From assembly GCA_938003875.1 (NCBI GenBank), contig CALKWO010000337.1, positions 38,346 to 102,345 on the forward strand: a DNA stretch of 64,000 bases, read 5' to 3'. This stretch comes from an uncultured bacterium (GTDB lineage: Bacteria > Planctomycetota > Uabimicrobiia > Uabimicrobiales > JABWCH01). Both the position numbers and the translations under genes were made by a program. Of this stretch, positions 7,449 through 15,706 are shown piece by piece (within the stretch, counting starts at the first letter, position 1; every line of letters starts with the position of its first letter). The notes beneath the pieces were generated by a model, which did not search any database, was not told the DNA's origin, and was given only the letters and a program-made list of their open reading frames with translations.

Positions 7449-9431
7449 CTAGTTAAAAACAGGATGAATGGTGTTTTTTTCGGGTAAAGAGGGAATCCAT
7501 TCTTTTAGAAGATTACGGAATTCTTCTCCTTCCAGAGTTTCTTTTTCCAAAATAATATCTACAATTTTTTCCAAAGCGTATTTGTTTTGGGAAATCATTT
7601 CTTTGGTCTGAGCATAGCATTGTGTTACCAATTTGATTACTTCTTTGTCAATTTGATCCATTGTGTTGCCGCCAAAGTATGTTTTTCTCTCGAAATTTCG
7701 CCCCAGGAAGACATACCCTTCTTCTCGCTCAAAAGAGATAGGCCCCATTTCTTTTGTCATACCATATCTTGCAACAATAGAACGGGCTATATCTGTAACG
7801 TGTTCAAAATCATTTTGAGCACCTGTAGAAACGATGTTTAGCCCAATCTCTTCAGAGACTCGTCCTGCAAGAAGAATGCAAATTTTTGCCAGCAGCTCTT
7901 CTTTTGTGCGTGTGTATTTATCTTCTTCAGGTAAAGAAAGAGTATAGCCTAAAGCGGAGCCTCTAGGAATGATGCTTACTTTGTGTACAGGATCACCATC
8001 AGGGTGAAGCTCTGCAACCATGCCATGTCCTACTTCATGATAGGCCGTAATCTTTTTTTCCTTGGAAGAAATGATTCTGCTTTTGCGCTGTGGGCCTGCA
8101 ATCACTCTCTCTATCGCTTCAGAAATATCTTTCTGATCGATCATCGTTTTGCCCTTGCGAGCTGCCAAAAGAGCAGCTTCGTTCATGATATTGGCCAGAT
8201 CTGCTCCAGAAAAACCAGGAGTCCTCTGGGCGATTTGTTTTAGTTCGATACCAGCAGCAAGAGGTTTTCCTTTAGCATGGATTTTCAGGATTTCTTCTCT
8301 TCCTTTGATGTCAGGTTGGTCGATTACGACTCTACGATCAAAACGGCCTGGCCTGAGCAATGCAGGATCAAGGATATCAGGACGGTTGGTGGCAGCAAGA
8401 ACAATAATGCCTTTGTTGTTTTCGAACCCATCCATTTCTGCAAGGAGCTGGTTGAGCGTTTGTTCTCTCTCATCATGTCCCCCGCCGACTCCTGCTCCTC
8501 TATGCCTTCCGACAGCATCGATTTCATCAATGAAAACAATACAAGGTGGTTTGGCTTTTGCCTGCTGGAAAAGATCCCTCACCCTCGATGCACCTACTCC
8601 AACAAACATTTCCACAAATTCTGAACCAGAAATATTGAAAAAAGGAACGCCAGCTTCCCCTGCGACGGCTCTTGCCAGTAAGGTTTTTCCTGTACCTGGA
8701 GGGCCTACCAATAGAGCACCCTTAGGAATTTTACCACCCAACTGCTCAAATTTGGAAGGAGATTTCAAAAATTCTACGATTTCCTTAAGCTCTTCCTTAG
8801 CTTCATCGCAGCCTGCCACATCTTCGAAAGTGGTTTTTGTGTCTTCTTCCGCAGTAATTTTGGCTCTGGTTTTGACAAACGACATGACATCTTTTCCATA
8901 GCTATTCATTCGTTTCATGATAAAAACCCAAAGAACCATAATCAAGCCAATAGGAATAATCCAGGAAAAAAGCAGTGCTACCCAATTGTTGTCCATTTCG
9001 CCTTGATAGGGGATATTGTGTTTTTCCATAAGCTTGATAAGATCAGGGTCATCGAAAACTCTGGTCACAACAAACTGAACCCTTCCTTTTTTAGGTTGTA
9101 AAAAATCTGCAAAAAGGCTATCTTCTTTCTTTTTGTTTTCCTTAGAAGATTCTGGTTTAGGAGGATTTTTTTTGATTTCTTCTAACGTTTCTTTCCATAT
9201 TGTTTCATCTTCGATATAAATACCTTTGATATGAGTATTGCTGAGTATGCACTTTTCAATACGGTGTTCATCAGCAATCAATTTTTTAAATTTGGAATAG
9301 CTCAATTCTTCTGTTTTATTTCTAAAAAAAATAGAATGGAGCATAAGAATCAGAAAGAAAAAAATAAAAAAATAGTAGATAGGGAATTTGTTTCTATTCT
9401 CTCCTAGAGGAGATTTATTTTCTGAGGACAT
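7449..9431 (-). CDS. ftsH: ATP-dependent zinc metalloprotease FtsH
   Basis: About 660 residues from ATG 9431. TM1 is near residues 18-35, a periplasmic segment follows, and TM2 is near 155-178. The AAA domain has Walker A GPPGTGKT, Walker B IVFIDEID and the second region of homology NRPDILDPALLRPGRFDRR. The protease zinc motif HEVGH is in AYHEVGHGM. Length and order match canonical FtsH, the hexameric inner-membrane protease. The frame extends upstream to a TTG at 9458, but AAAGGAAA is correctly placed for ATG 9431. An unusually clear promoter with a palindrome at the start site precedes it (9467-9514). Confidence 0.97.
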   Translation of the reverse strand: MSSENKSPLGENRNKFPIYYFFIFFFLILMLHSIFFRNKTEELSYSKFKKLIADEHRIEKCILSNTHIKGIYIEDETIWKETLEEIKKNPPKPESSKENKKKEDSLFADFLQPKKGRVQFVVTRVFDDPDLIKLMEKHNIPYQGEMDNNWVALLFSWIIPIGLIMVLWVFIMKRMNSYGKDVMSFVKTRAKITAEEDTKTTFEDVAGCDEAKEELKEIVEFLKSPSKFEQLGGKIPKGALLVGPPGTGKTLLARAVAGEAGVPFFNISGSEFVEMFVGVGASRVRDLFQQAKAKPPCIVFIDEIDAVGRHRGAGVGGGHDEREQTLNQLLAEMDGFENNKGIIVLAATNRPDILDPALLRPGRFDRRVVIDQPDIKGREEILKIHAKGKPLAAGIELKQIAQRTPGFSGADLANIMNEAALLAARKGKTMIDQKDISEAIERVIAGPQRKSRIISSKEKKITAYHEVGHGMVAELHPDGDPVHKVSIIPRGSALGYTLSLPEEDKYTRTKEELLAKICILLAGRVSEEIGLNIVSTGAQNDFEHVTDIARSIVARYGMTKEMGPISFEREEGYVFLGRNFERKTYFGGNTMDQIDKEVIKLVTQCYAQTKEMISQNKYALEKIVDIILEKETLEGEEFRNLLKEWIPSLPEKNTIHPVFN

Positions 9432-9466
9432 ACTTAAATTTTCCTTTGGTTCCAGCAACGAAATTA

Positions 9467-9514
9467 AAACGAAAACTTTCGTTTGATTATAGAGAGAGTT
9501 TTTGTTCTTTGCAA
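9467..9514 (-). promoter_or_regulatory. ftsH promoter with a palindrome over the start site
   Basis: On the minus strand TTGCAA (9509-9514) and TATAAT (9486-9491) are separated by 17 bp, a near-consensus sigma-70 promoter. Immediately downstream, AAACGAAA (9467-9474) and TTTCGTTT (9477-9484) form a perfect inverted repeat spanning the expected +1. This is the position of a repressor site or a 5'-end hairpin. Confidence 0.72.
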
Positions 9515-9543
9515 CTTAATTTTTATATATCTGACCTGTCAGA

Positions 9544-10152
9544 TTATTTCATAAAAAAAATCAAATCGCTTTTGCTGCGTATTTTTTTTAGTAACTCTTC
9601 TTTTAGATTCATCTTGGCTCTATTCAAAAGACTTTTTACCGCCTGCACACTGGTCTTCATGATTTGCGCTATTTCTTCATAAGAAAGATTTTCATATTTG
9701 GATAGAATTACTGCCATTCGTTGGTTAGCAGGAAGTTTGTTCAAGGCATTTTTTACTTCACTGCATATCTCTTTCCTTGACAAAATGCGGGAAGGAGTTT
9801 CTTGAGAGCTATCGCTTATCATAAGAGCAGGCGAGCTACTGTCTTGATTTTGGATAGAATATGCTTTTTTCCGTTTTTGATCCCTGATATAGTTTAAACA
9901 GAGATTTGTAACGATTCGATAAAGCCATGTATGAAATGAAGCTTCTGGGGTATATCTTTCGCGGGCGTTATAAATTCGTAGAAAAACCTCCTGTGCAAGG
10001 TCTTCAGCATCTTGAGGATTGTGGACAAATCTCTGGATGGTATTTAGTACACGAGAAAAATTTTGCTCCATGATTTGCGTAAAGGCACTATCATCTCCCT
10101 GAGAAAATTGTACCATCCATTGTGTATCTGTTCTGGGAGTCTGTGTTACCAT
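9544..10152 (-). CDS. RNA polymerase sigma factor, ECF / sigma-70 family
   Basis: 202 residues. Region 2 (about 15-95) contains DAEDLAQEVFLRIYNARERY and FHTWLYRIVTNLCLNYIRDQKRK. Region 4 (about 130-190) contains LPANQRMAVILSKYENLSYEEIAQIM and a helix-turn-helix ending in VKSLLNRAKMNLKEEL. There is no C-terminal extension and no anti-sigma gene beside it. Planctomycetes typically carry many ECF factors. GGAAG lies about 10 bases before ATG 10152. Confidence 0.93.
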   Translation of the reverse strand: MVTQTPRTDTQWMVQFSQGDDSAFTQIMEQNFSRVLNTIQRFVHNPQDAEDLAQEVFLRIYNARERYTPEASFHTWLYRIVTNLCLNYIRDQKRKKAYSIQNQDSSSPALMISDSSQETPSRILSRKEICSEVKNALNKLPANQRMAVILSKYENLSYEEIAQIMKTSVQAVKSLLNRAKMNLKEELLKKIRSKSDLIFFMK

Positions 10153-10236
10153 ATCTTATAATCTTCCGATATGCTGTATGTTTGGGAAAATGAGAAAATT
10201 TTTCATTTTCCCAATTTTTTTTGTGCCAACCGTTAT

Positions 10237-11346
10237 TTATTTCATTCCTTCCTGGAAGACTTTCTTCAAAAGATCCAGTCCTCTGTCGATCTCCTCTTCT
10301 TTCGTGGCAAAAGAGATACGGAAATGAGTATCTTTTTCACTAAAAGCATTGCCTGGAATTACCAGAATTTCTTTTGCAACGGCCGCTTCGCAAAATTTTT
10401 GTCCAGTTCCCCACGGAACTTCTGGAAAAATATAAAAAGCACCATGAGGCTTCGATACTTGAAAACCAATATCCAATAACCCTTGATAGATTTTATCTCT
10501 TTTCCGTTTGTATCTTTCTATATAGGGTGCAAGATCTACATCAAAAGTTTTAATACAGGCATATTGTGCAGGAGTAGGGGCACAAACAAAAGTAAATTGT
10601 TGTAATGTAGTCATCTTTTCTATAATTGCTTGAGGCCCAGCAGCATAACCCATTCTCCATCCTGGCATTCCATAGGTTTTAGAAAAACCATTCAAAAGCA
10701 GAGTGTTAGGATAATACGAAACTATGGAATGGTGCTGATCTTCATAGTTAAAAGCTTCATAGATCTCATCGGAGATGATTAAGAGATTATTTTTTTTTGC
10801 AATTTGTGCAATCTGAAGCAATGTTTCTTTTGAAAAGACTGTACCTGTAGGATTAGAAGGACTATTGATAAGAATAATTTTGGTCTTTTCCGTAATTTTT
10901 TCCTCGATTTTTTTTACATCTATTTGAAAATCAGGATAAAGACTATAGTATTTTGGAACACCGCCAGCAAGAGACAACAAGTGCTTGTACATCACAAAAT
11001 ATGGGTCGGGAATCAGAACTTCATCACCAGGATTGACAAGAACCATCATGGCTAGCAATAAAGCCCCAGAAGTTCCACTCGTTATCATCAAGCCTTCTGG
11101 CACAAAATTTCTGGTTTTTTGCAGCTCTTCCTTTACTTTTTCCCTGAGAATCGAAATCCCTTGTGTCATGGTATATTGATTCAAACCTTGTTGGATAGCC
11201 TTGATCGCAGCCTCTTTCACTGGTTCAGGAACATCAAAGTCGGGTTGTCCAATAGAAAAGTTGACTGGGTTTTGCATTTTTGCAGCCAAATCAAAAACCT
11301 TACGAATCCCTGAGGCTGTAATATTTTTTACTCTATCTGCAAACAT
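10237..11346 (-). CDS. Class I/II pyridoxal-phosphate aminotransferase (AspB-like)
   Basis: 369 residues, PLP fold type I. The PLP lysine is K223 in LNGFSKTYGMPGWRMGY. Asn165 is in NSPSNPTGTV, Asp193 and Tyr196 in ISDEIYEAF, and the substrate-carboxylate arginine in HFRISFA near the C-terminus. The N-terminus and overall order match subgroup I aspartate/aromatic aminotransferases. The specific amino acid cannot be assigned. AAAGG lies before ATG 11346; the gene stands alone after the small basic protein gene, separated from it by a terminator. Confidence 0.9.
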   Translation of the reverse strand: MFADRVKNITASGIRKVFDLAAKMQNPVNFSIGQPDFDVPEPVKEAAIKAIQQGLNQYTMTQGISILREKVKEELQKTRNFVPEGLMITSGTSGALLLAMMVLVNPGDEVLIPDPYFVMYKHLLSLAGGVPKYYSLYPDFQIDVKKIEEKITEKTKIILINSPSNPTGTVFSKETLLQIAQIAKKNNLLIISDEIYEAFNYEDQHHSIVSYYPNTLLLNGFSKTYGMPGWRMGYAAGPQAIIEKMTTLQQFTFVCAPTPAQYACIKTFDVDLAPYIERYKRKRDKIYQGLLDIGFQVSKPHGAFYIFPEVPWGTGQKFCEAAVAKEILVIPGNAFSEKDTHFRISFATKEEEIDRGLDLLKKVFQEGMK

Positions 11347-11389
11347 GGTATTGCCTTTCTAAAAGTAAAGTAACAGAGTTTATCCACCT

Positions 11390-11420
11390 AAAAAAAAAAC
11401 CTGGGTTACAAAAACCCAGG
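11390..11420 (-). terminator. Intrinsic terminator of the small basic protein gene
   Basis: An 8-bp stem CCTGGGTT / AACCCAGG with a 5-base loop is followed on the minus strand by a run of nine T. It begins 14 bp past the stop at 11434. Confidence 0.85.
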
Positions 11421-11433
11421 AAGGAATAAAAGA

Positions 11434-11643
11434 CTATTTTTCTGCGGCTTCTTCTTTTTTTTCTTTTACTTTAGCAACTTTTTTCATTTTAGTGCCAGAA
11501 AGAACTTTGGGTAGTCCATACACAGAACTTTCTTCTTTCCAAATTCCTTTTTTACTTAATATTTCAATTCGTTCTCCTCTTTTTAAGACATTACGATGTC
11601 TTTTCAGCTTAGAGGAGATAAATAAACTTTTATGAATAGACAT
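11434..11643 (-). CDS. PVC-superphylum small basic protein
   Basis: 69 residues from ATG 11643. The conserved block is MSIHKSLFISSKLKRHRNV, then LKRGERIEILSKKGIWKEE and SSVYGLPKV, followed by a Lys/Glu-rich tail. This matches the short basic protein family found across Verrucomicrobia, Chlamydiae and Planctomycetes (recalled as TIGR04137, not checked). It is presumed ribosome- or RNA-associated; the function is unproven. AAGGAG 5 bases before ATG 11643 fixes the start; a longer frame to 11676 lacks an RBS. It ends with its own strong terminator, suggesting high, independent expression. This is the best taxonomic marker in the window. Confidence 0.85.
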   Translation of the reverse strand: MSIHKSLFISSKLKRHRNVLKRGERIEILSKKGIWKEESSVYGLPKVLSGTKMKKVAKVKEKKEEAAEK

Positions 11644-12224
11644 AAAAACTCCTTTGTCTCGATAAAAATGCAGCAAAACATATAGCTATTACAATATTTT
11701 CTTTTTTTTTCTTCTTAAAAACTTCCGAAGAATAATTCCCCTCATAGAAAGTTGGTTTCCCTGAACTGGATACAGGATTGACATAGATCCCCAAACTGGA
11801 AGATTGTTTGTAGGGTACTGTGTCCTGATCACCTCCCTAATCAACTAGCAAGTAGGGTATAGCTATTTACTTTATTTTTTTCAAAATATAAAACAAAATC
11901 TTACTTGGATGAGGGCACGAAGTCAAGTTTTTTTTTGCATCTTATCACGAATTTTGTTGTAAATCATTTTTGGCTATATTCCTCTTTTCTTTCTAGAATT
12001 TTTGTGAAGATTTTGTAAAATGGACTTAAGGCATAATAAAAATAACACAGCGAGCTGCTTTAATGGAGAATTTTATTCTATTAAAAATTGCAAGAAAAAA
12101 TCTTGAAGTTTAAGCCAATTTTCTGCTTGTAATCTTTGGGATTTTTTTGTATTTTTAAGATATATCTACTTACTGGCATTGCTTCAAAATCAATAGAAAC
12201 TAATAAATTCAGAAGGGGGAAATC
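11644..12224. other. 581-bp gene-free region, possible structured RNA
   Basis: No supportable reading frame. The stretch about 11735-11870 is less AT-rich than its surroundings and contains pairing segments: TAGGG near 11815 with CCCTA near 11838, and a repeated GTAGGGTA. A T-rich tract follows at about 11873-11882. This could be a small RNA, but no known family (SRP, 6S, tmRNA) was recognised. The remainder is AT-rich and probably carries the promoters of the flanking divergent genes. Confidence 0.35.
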
Positions 12225-12689
12225 ATGAAAAATATAATCATTGTTATTATTGGCGTGCTTATAAGTCTTGTATATTCCAAATGGGATAATATAAGGTCGC
12301 TGCTCGTGACTCCAAAGACAACACAAAAGACTACAACAATAGAGGCTCCAAACCAAAATGTCGAGACGGAATTACTTTATTATAAAAGGTTGGACCAGAC
12401 TATCAGCTTTGAAGTAGACTCTTCCCTTACATTAGAGAAAACTATAGCTCAGATATGCCAGAAAGCCTATATCCCTTATGTTTTTGTTGAAAAAGCAGAT
12501 CTTAAAACTACTGCACCTAAGCTGGATTCTTATAAACTACATGGCAAGGTCAAAGATATTATAGAAAAGCTCATTTCTCAGCAAGAGCTTTTGTATGTCC
12601 TTAACGAGAATGGTCTATGCCTTAGAAAAAAAGAAAATTATACTCATGGCGAAAGCACTGTAAAAATAACACCTTGTCGTACTGGCTGA
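12225..12689 (+). CDS. Membrane-anchored protein with an STN-like domain
   Basis: 154 residues. One N-terminal hydrophobic anchor (IIIVIIGVLISLVYS, 4-18) is followed by a Thr-rich linker to about 55. Residues about 60-140 have the pattern of an STN (secretin/TonB short N-terminal) domain: ISFEVDSSLTLEKTIAQIC, then YKLHGKVKDIIEKLISQQ, then LLYVLNENGLCLRKK. Such domains occur in the periplasm before secretins or in stand-alone signalling proteins. AGAAGGGGG precedes ATG 12225. No secretin gene is nearby, so partner and role are unknown. Confidence 0.6.
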   Translation: MKNIIIVIIGVLISLVYSKWDNIRSLLVTPKTTQKTTTIEAPNQNVETELLYYKRLDQTISFEVDSSLTLEKTIAQICQKAYIPYVFVEKADLKTTAPKLDSYKLHGKVKDIIEKLISQQELLYVLNENGLCLRKKENYTHGESTVKITPCRTG

Positions 12690-12750
12690 AAAGGCTAGAA
12701 ATAAACTCATCCGTTGGATGAGTCCACTGTGGATCAATATGAGCCTTTTT
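12688..12750 (+). terminator. Branched 3' stem structure after the STN-like gene
   Basis: The outer pair AAAAGGCT / AGCCTTTTTC encloses a perfect hairpin CTCATCC-GTT-GGATGAG (12706-12722) and a small TCCAC..TGGA hairpin. The outer stem runs into five T. It could work as a three-way-junction terminator; a second, simple terminator follows at 12763. Confidence 0.5.
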
Positions 12751-12762
12751 CTTAGACGAAAT

Positions 12763-12795
12763 TAAAAAACCAGGGCTCAGCCCTGGTTTTTATTT
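12763..12795. terminator. Bidirectional intrinsic terminator
   Basis: The stem ACCAGGG / CCCTGGT with loop CTCAG is flanked by an A-run on the left and a T-run on the right. It lies between two convergent genes (12225-12689 plus, 12817-13704 minus) and can serve both. Confidence 0.85.
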
Positions 12796-12816
12796 TGTAG
12801 AAGTTCAAAATATCTT

Positions 12817-13704
12817 TTACTTTGTCCCTTTGATTTCTGCCCATTCTTCCCATTTTTCTGGATTGGGACCAAAGTCTTTTCCTGTGAGTTCTTTTAATAC
12901 AGAGTATGCTGCATCCCCTACATTCCCTACGGGGTCACGCATTTTTTGGACAAGAGGAATCTTGCACTCTTCTGTATATCCTATCATGGCAACCGCTCCA
13001 ATGGAATTGTAGCGAACAGCAGGATGTTCATCGTTCCATGTATTAGCAAGAATAGCTTTTACAGCTTCGGGATTTCCTGTTCTGGCAAGTGCTATGACAA
13101 CATTGTTTCTTACTTCTGGTGCAGGGTCTTTCAAGGCTACCAGAAGATGAGGCAAAGCATCCTGGTCTTTTTCCTTGTTTACTATCTGCGAAATAGCAAA
13201 AGCAGACATAGCCCTTACAGAAGCTTCTGGGTCTTTCTTTAGGGCATCGAATAGAATTTCCATAGGAGTCTGGTCTGAGGCAATGTGTCCTAAGGATAGT
13301 GCTGCATTGCTGCGTACAATAGAACCTCCTGTTTTCAAGGCATCGTTCAGATAAGGAATGGCTCGTATGTCATTGCTGAACCCCAGGGAAGTAACAGCAA
13401 TATATCCCTTTTCTCCAGGAATGGCTTTCACAAGTTCGGAAAAATGGCTTCTGCTCAATTCTTCCAGATCTTTTTCTGCAGAAATGACCAGAGCATGATC
13501 CTGTATTTTCTGAGCAGCCTGCCATTTTTTCAGCAATGTATCAAGCTGTGCCAAAATATCTTCGTCTTGTTTTGTTGTCCGATAGTCCAGTCCTTGACGA
13601 TCTTCCTTGATTTCCTGCAAATCTATTTTTTCATCTTTTGCTTTATCAGCACAACCAGCCAGCAAAAGCAAGGAAGCAAGGAATACAAAAAAAAATTTTC
13701 GCAT
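12817..13704 (-). CDS. HEAT-repeat lipoprotein
   Basis: About 295 residues from ATG 13704. The signal peptide ends in a lipobox, LLLLAGCADK, so the mature protein should be lipid-anchored at the Cys near residue 18. About five HEAT repeats follow from residue 95, for example NDIRAIPYLNDALKTGG, IVRSNAALSLGHIASD, VRAMSAFAISQIV and VRNNVVIALARTGNPEAV. These form a helical solenoid for protein binding. AAAGGA is better spaced for ATG 13704 than for the ATG at 13710. HEAT proteins are abundant in planctomycetes; the partner is unknown. Confidence 0.82.
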   Translation of the reverse strand: MRKFFFVFLASLLLLAGCADKAKDEKIDLQEIKEDRQGLDYRTTKQDEDILAQLDTLLKKWQAAQKIQDHALVISAEKDLEELSRSHFSELVKAIPGEKGYIAVTSLGFSNDIRAIPYLNDALKTGGSIVRSNAALSLGHIASDQTPMEILFDALKKDPEASVRAMSAFAISQIVNKEKDQDALPHLLVALKDPAPEVRNNVVIALARTGNPEAVKAILANTWNDEHPAVRYNSIGAVAMIGYTEECKIPLVQKMRDPVGNVGDAAYSVLKELTGKDFGPNPEKWEEWAEIKGTK

Positions 13705-13799
13705 CAACATTTTCCTTTAAAATTTGTAATTATCAAACTACAGCAGCTCTCATTATGTATTTGCTATGAGAATGAAATAACTTCCCCATTTTAGTTCAT

Positions 13800-13931
13800 A
13801 AGGTTCAACGTCTATAACACAATCAGAATACACGAAGAAAAGCCTATGCAGGCTAAGCAGTGCTATATTAATAGCATCTGCTTGAGTCTGCGGGAGGAAA
13901 TGTGGAACTTATTTAATTCTTGTTCCTTAAT
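13800..13931. repeat. Composite repeat at the nucleoside kinase stop codon, with hairpin-family copy 2
   Basis: The left flank 13800-13843 (starting AAGGTTCAACGTCTATAACA) and right flank 13909-13931 (TTATTTAATTCTTG...) match the flanks at 32163-32206 and 32411-32433 almost base for base. The centre differs: here it holds hairpin AAGCAGTGCTAT / ATAGCATCTGCTT (13848-13891), there a 188-bp element. The right flank includes the TAA stop of the gene at 13927. Confidence 0.75.
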
Positions 13932-15693
13932 ATTTGAAAGAACTCTGTCCAATAAATTCCCTGAGGATGGAAGTAGGTGGGACTTCTTCTGCAGGCAGCT
14001 CATCAAAATAAGAAAGGAAAGTCAAAAGTCTTTGGGCTTCCAGAAATTCATCTGTATTGTCGGGAATTTTGTTTAAAAGAGGCTCTGCATATTTTTTCAA
14101 AACGGCCAGTTCATATATCATTCCAGAATTAAACATAACATGAGCTGTATGCTGGAAGGGGAATATATAGTTATTTTCTCCTCGCCTTACAGAAGGCCAT
14201 CTTTTTAGAGTATCCAAAGCATCATAATTTCTTGTTCTATGGTCTCTTACAATTCTTCTTATAATTCTTAAATCCGTTGTAGGAATACGATTGTGCATAT
14301 CGATGTTCAGTACAGTCAAAGCACTGATATAAATTTTGAATTTTTGCAACTCATTGATAAAAGGTGTCAACTGTGGGTTTAGTCCATGTATTCCTTCCAG
14401 CATCAACAATTGGCCAGGTTTCAACCTTACAGGATGCGTTTCTGGGCTTCTTTTTCCTGTAGTGAAATCATAACGTGGAGAAAGAATTTCCTGTCCGTCA
14501 GCTAGTTTTACAAGATGATCATTCAGAAGAGGGATATCAATGGCATCCAGTCCTTCAAAATCCTGCTCTCCTTTGTCGTCAACGGGCATCTGGTCCCTGT
14601 TGCGGAAATAGTCGTCCAGAGAAATCGCCAGTGTATCCAGGCCATTGACCTTCAATTGTACTGCAAGACGTTTGGAAAATGTCGTTTTTCCTGAAGAAGA
14701 AGGTCCAGCAATCAAAATCAACCTTGCATTTTCTCTATCCTGATAAATACGGTCTGCTATGTGAGCAATTTTTTTCTCCTGGATCGCCTCAGCCGTGCGT
14801 ATGAGATCAGAAATCTTTCCGTTTTGGATGACTTCATTGAGTTCCCCTATATTGTTCACTCCCAATATGCTCGCCCATCGTTTATGCTCCTGGAAAACAG
14901 TGAACAAACGGCTTTCTTCCTGAAATCTAGGGACAGCATCGCAGGATTGTTTGTCGGGAAAACGCAGAATCAACCCTGTGGAATAAAAGACCAGGTCAAA
15001 ATTTTTCAAATAGGAAGCATCAGGTACAATTCGGCCATAAAAGCTCACAACACAGTCACCACATTGGTATATGGTAATTTCTTTTTTAGGGTATTTTTTT
15101 AGAAGCTTGATTTTGTCTACCATATTATATTTTTCAAATATTTTAAAAGCTTCCTCTACCGAGACTTTTCTGCGTTCGAATTTTTCGCCTTTGATAATCA
15201 GCCATCGCATGTATTCCGTAAGCTGATAAACAATATCATGTCTTATAGGAACAGAACCTCTGATTTCACAATATACACCTCTGCTGATAGAATGGCGAAC
15301 CTCCAATGTGTCTTCAGGATAAAGGTCTTTTAGTGCGCGTAGAAGCAAAAGGACTAAACTTCTTTCGTAAATTCTTATACCAGCGTATAAAGTTAAGTCT
15401 ACAGGCTCAACAAGGCAATCTTCGTGAAGCTCTGTCCATAGATCAGCCTCTCTGTGGTTCACCTTGGCAGCTACAATCGGATTACCAGACGGTCTTGGGC
15501 GGTAGCGATAGAAAAAATTCTGCAAGGTCATTCCTTCTGATACCTGTATTTTTTCTTCTGTGCATGGGTCTTTTAGGGTAACGGTGATCTTTTTGGGTTC
15601 ATTCTGGGAAGCATGGATTGCTTCCTGCTCTTTTACTTCAGAAGAACAAGGGATTTTTTTTTCTATGGAATTTGTGTCTTTTTTGTTTTTCAT
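13927..15693 (-). CDS. Nucleoside (uridine) kinase with N-terminal TGS-like domain
   Basis: About 588 residues from ATG 15693. An acidic/basic linker is followed by a TGS/ThrRS-like N-terminal region (about 35-230; VTLKDPCTEEKIQVSEGMTL) and a uridine kinase/phosphoribulokinase domain. Walker A is LIAGPSSSGKTTFSKRL, followed by LDDYFRNRDQ, LMLEGIHGLNP and RRIVRDHRTRNYD. This fused architecture is known in Thermotoga and other bacteria as a nucleoside kinase. A longer frame reaches 15747 inside glpK; ATG 15693 lies 14 bp past the glpK stop with GAGAGAAG upstream. A second, differently fused kinase is at 32429-33865. Confidence 0.87.
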   Translation of the reverse strand: MKNKKDTNSIEKKIPCSSEVKEQEAIHASQNEPKKITVTLKDPCTEEKIQVSEGMTLQNFFYRYRPRPSGNPIVAAKVNHREADLWTELHEDCLVEPVDLTLYAGIRIYERSLVLLLLRALKDLYPEDTLEVRHSISRGVYCEIRGSVPIRHDIVYQLTEYMRWLIIKGEKFERRKVSVEEAFKIFEKYNMVDKIKLLKKYPKKEITIYQCGDCVVSFYGRIVPDASYLKNFDLVFYSTGLILRFPDKQSCDAVPRFQEESRLFTVFQEHKRWASILGVNNIGELNEVIQNGKISDLIRTAEAIQEKKIAHIADRIYQDRENARLILIAGPSSSGKTTFSKRLAVQLKVNGLDTLAISLDDYFRNRDQMPVDDKGEQDFEGLDAIDIPLLNDHLVKLADGQEILSPRYDFTTGKRSPETHPVRLKPGQLLMLEGIHGLNPQLTPFINELQKFKIYISALTVLNIDMHNRIPTTDLRIIRRIVRDHRTRNYDALDTLKRWPSVRRGENNYIFPFQHTAHVMFNSGMIYELAVLKKYAEPLLNKIPDNTDEFLEAQRLLTFLSYFDELPAEEVPPTSILREFIGQSSFKY

Positions 15694-15706
15694 ATCTTCT
15701 CTCTTA

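Noticed and set aside
8149..8901. 250-codon open frame on the plus strand
   Set aside because: It is antisense to the AAA domain of ftsH, has no RBS and no recognisable protein features; a shadow of the real gene.
11735..11870. SRP, 6S or tmRNA gene
   Set aside because: The conserved SRP loop (GGAA...AGCAG) and tmRNA ends are absent; left as an unexplained region.
12700..12750. Hammerhead-ribozyme-like GATGAGTCC followed by a small stem
   Set aside because: The required CGAAA and the cleavage-site context are missing (TCAATA follows the stem); a terminator-like structure explains it better.
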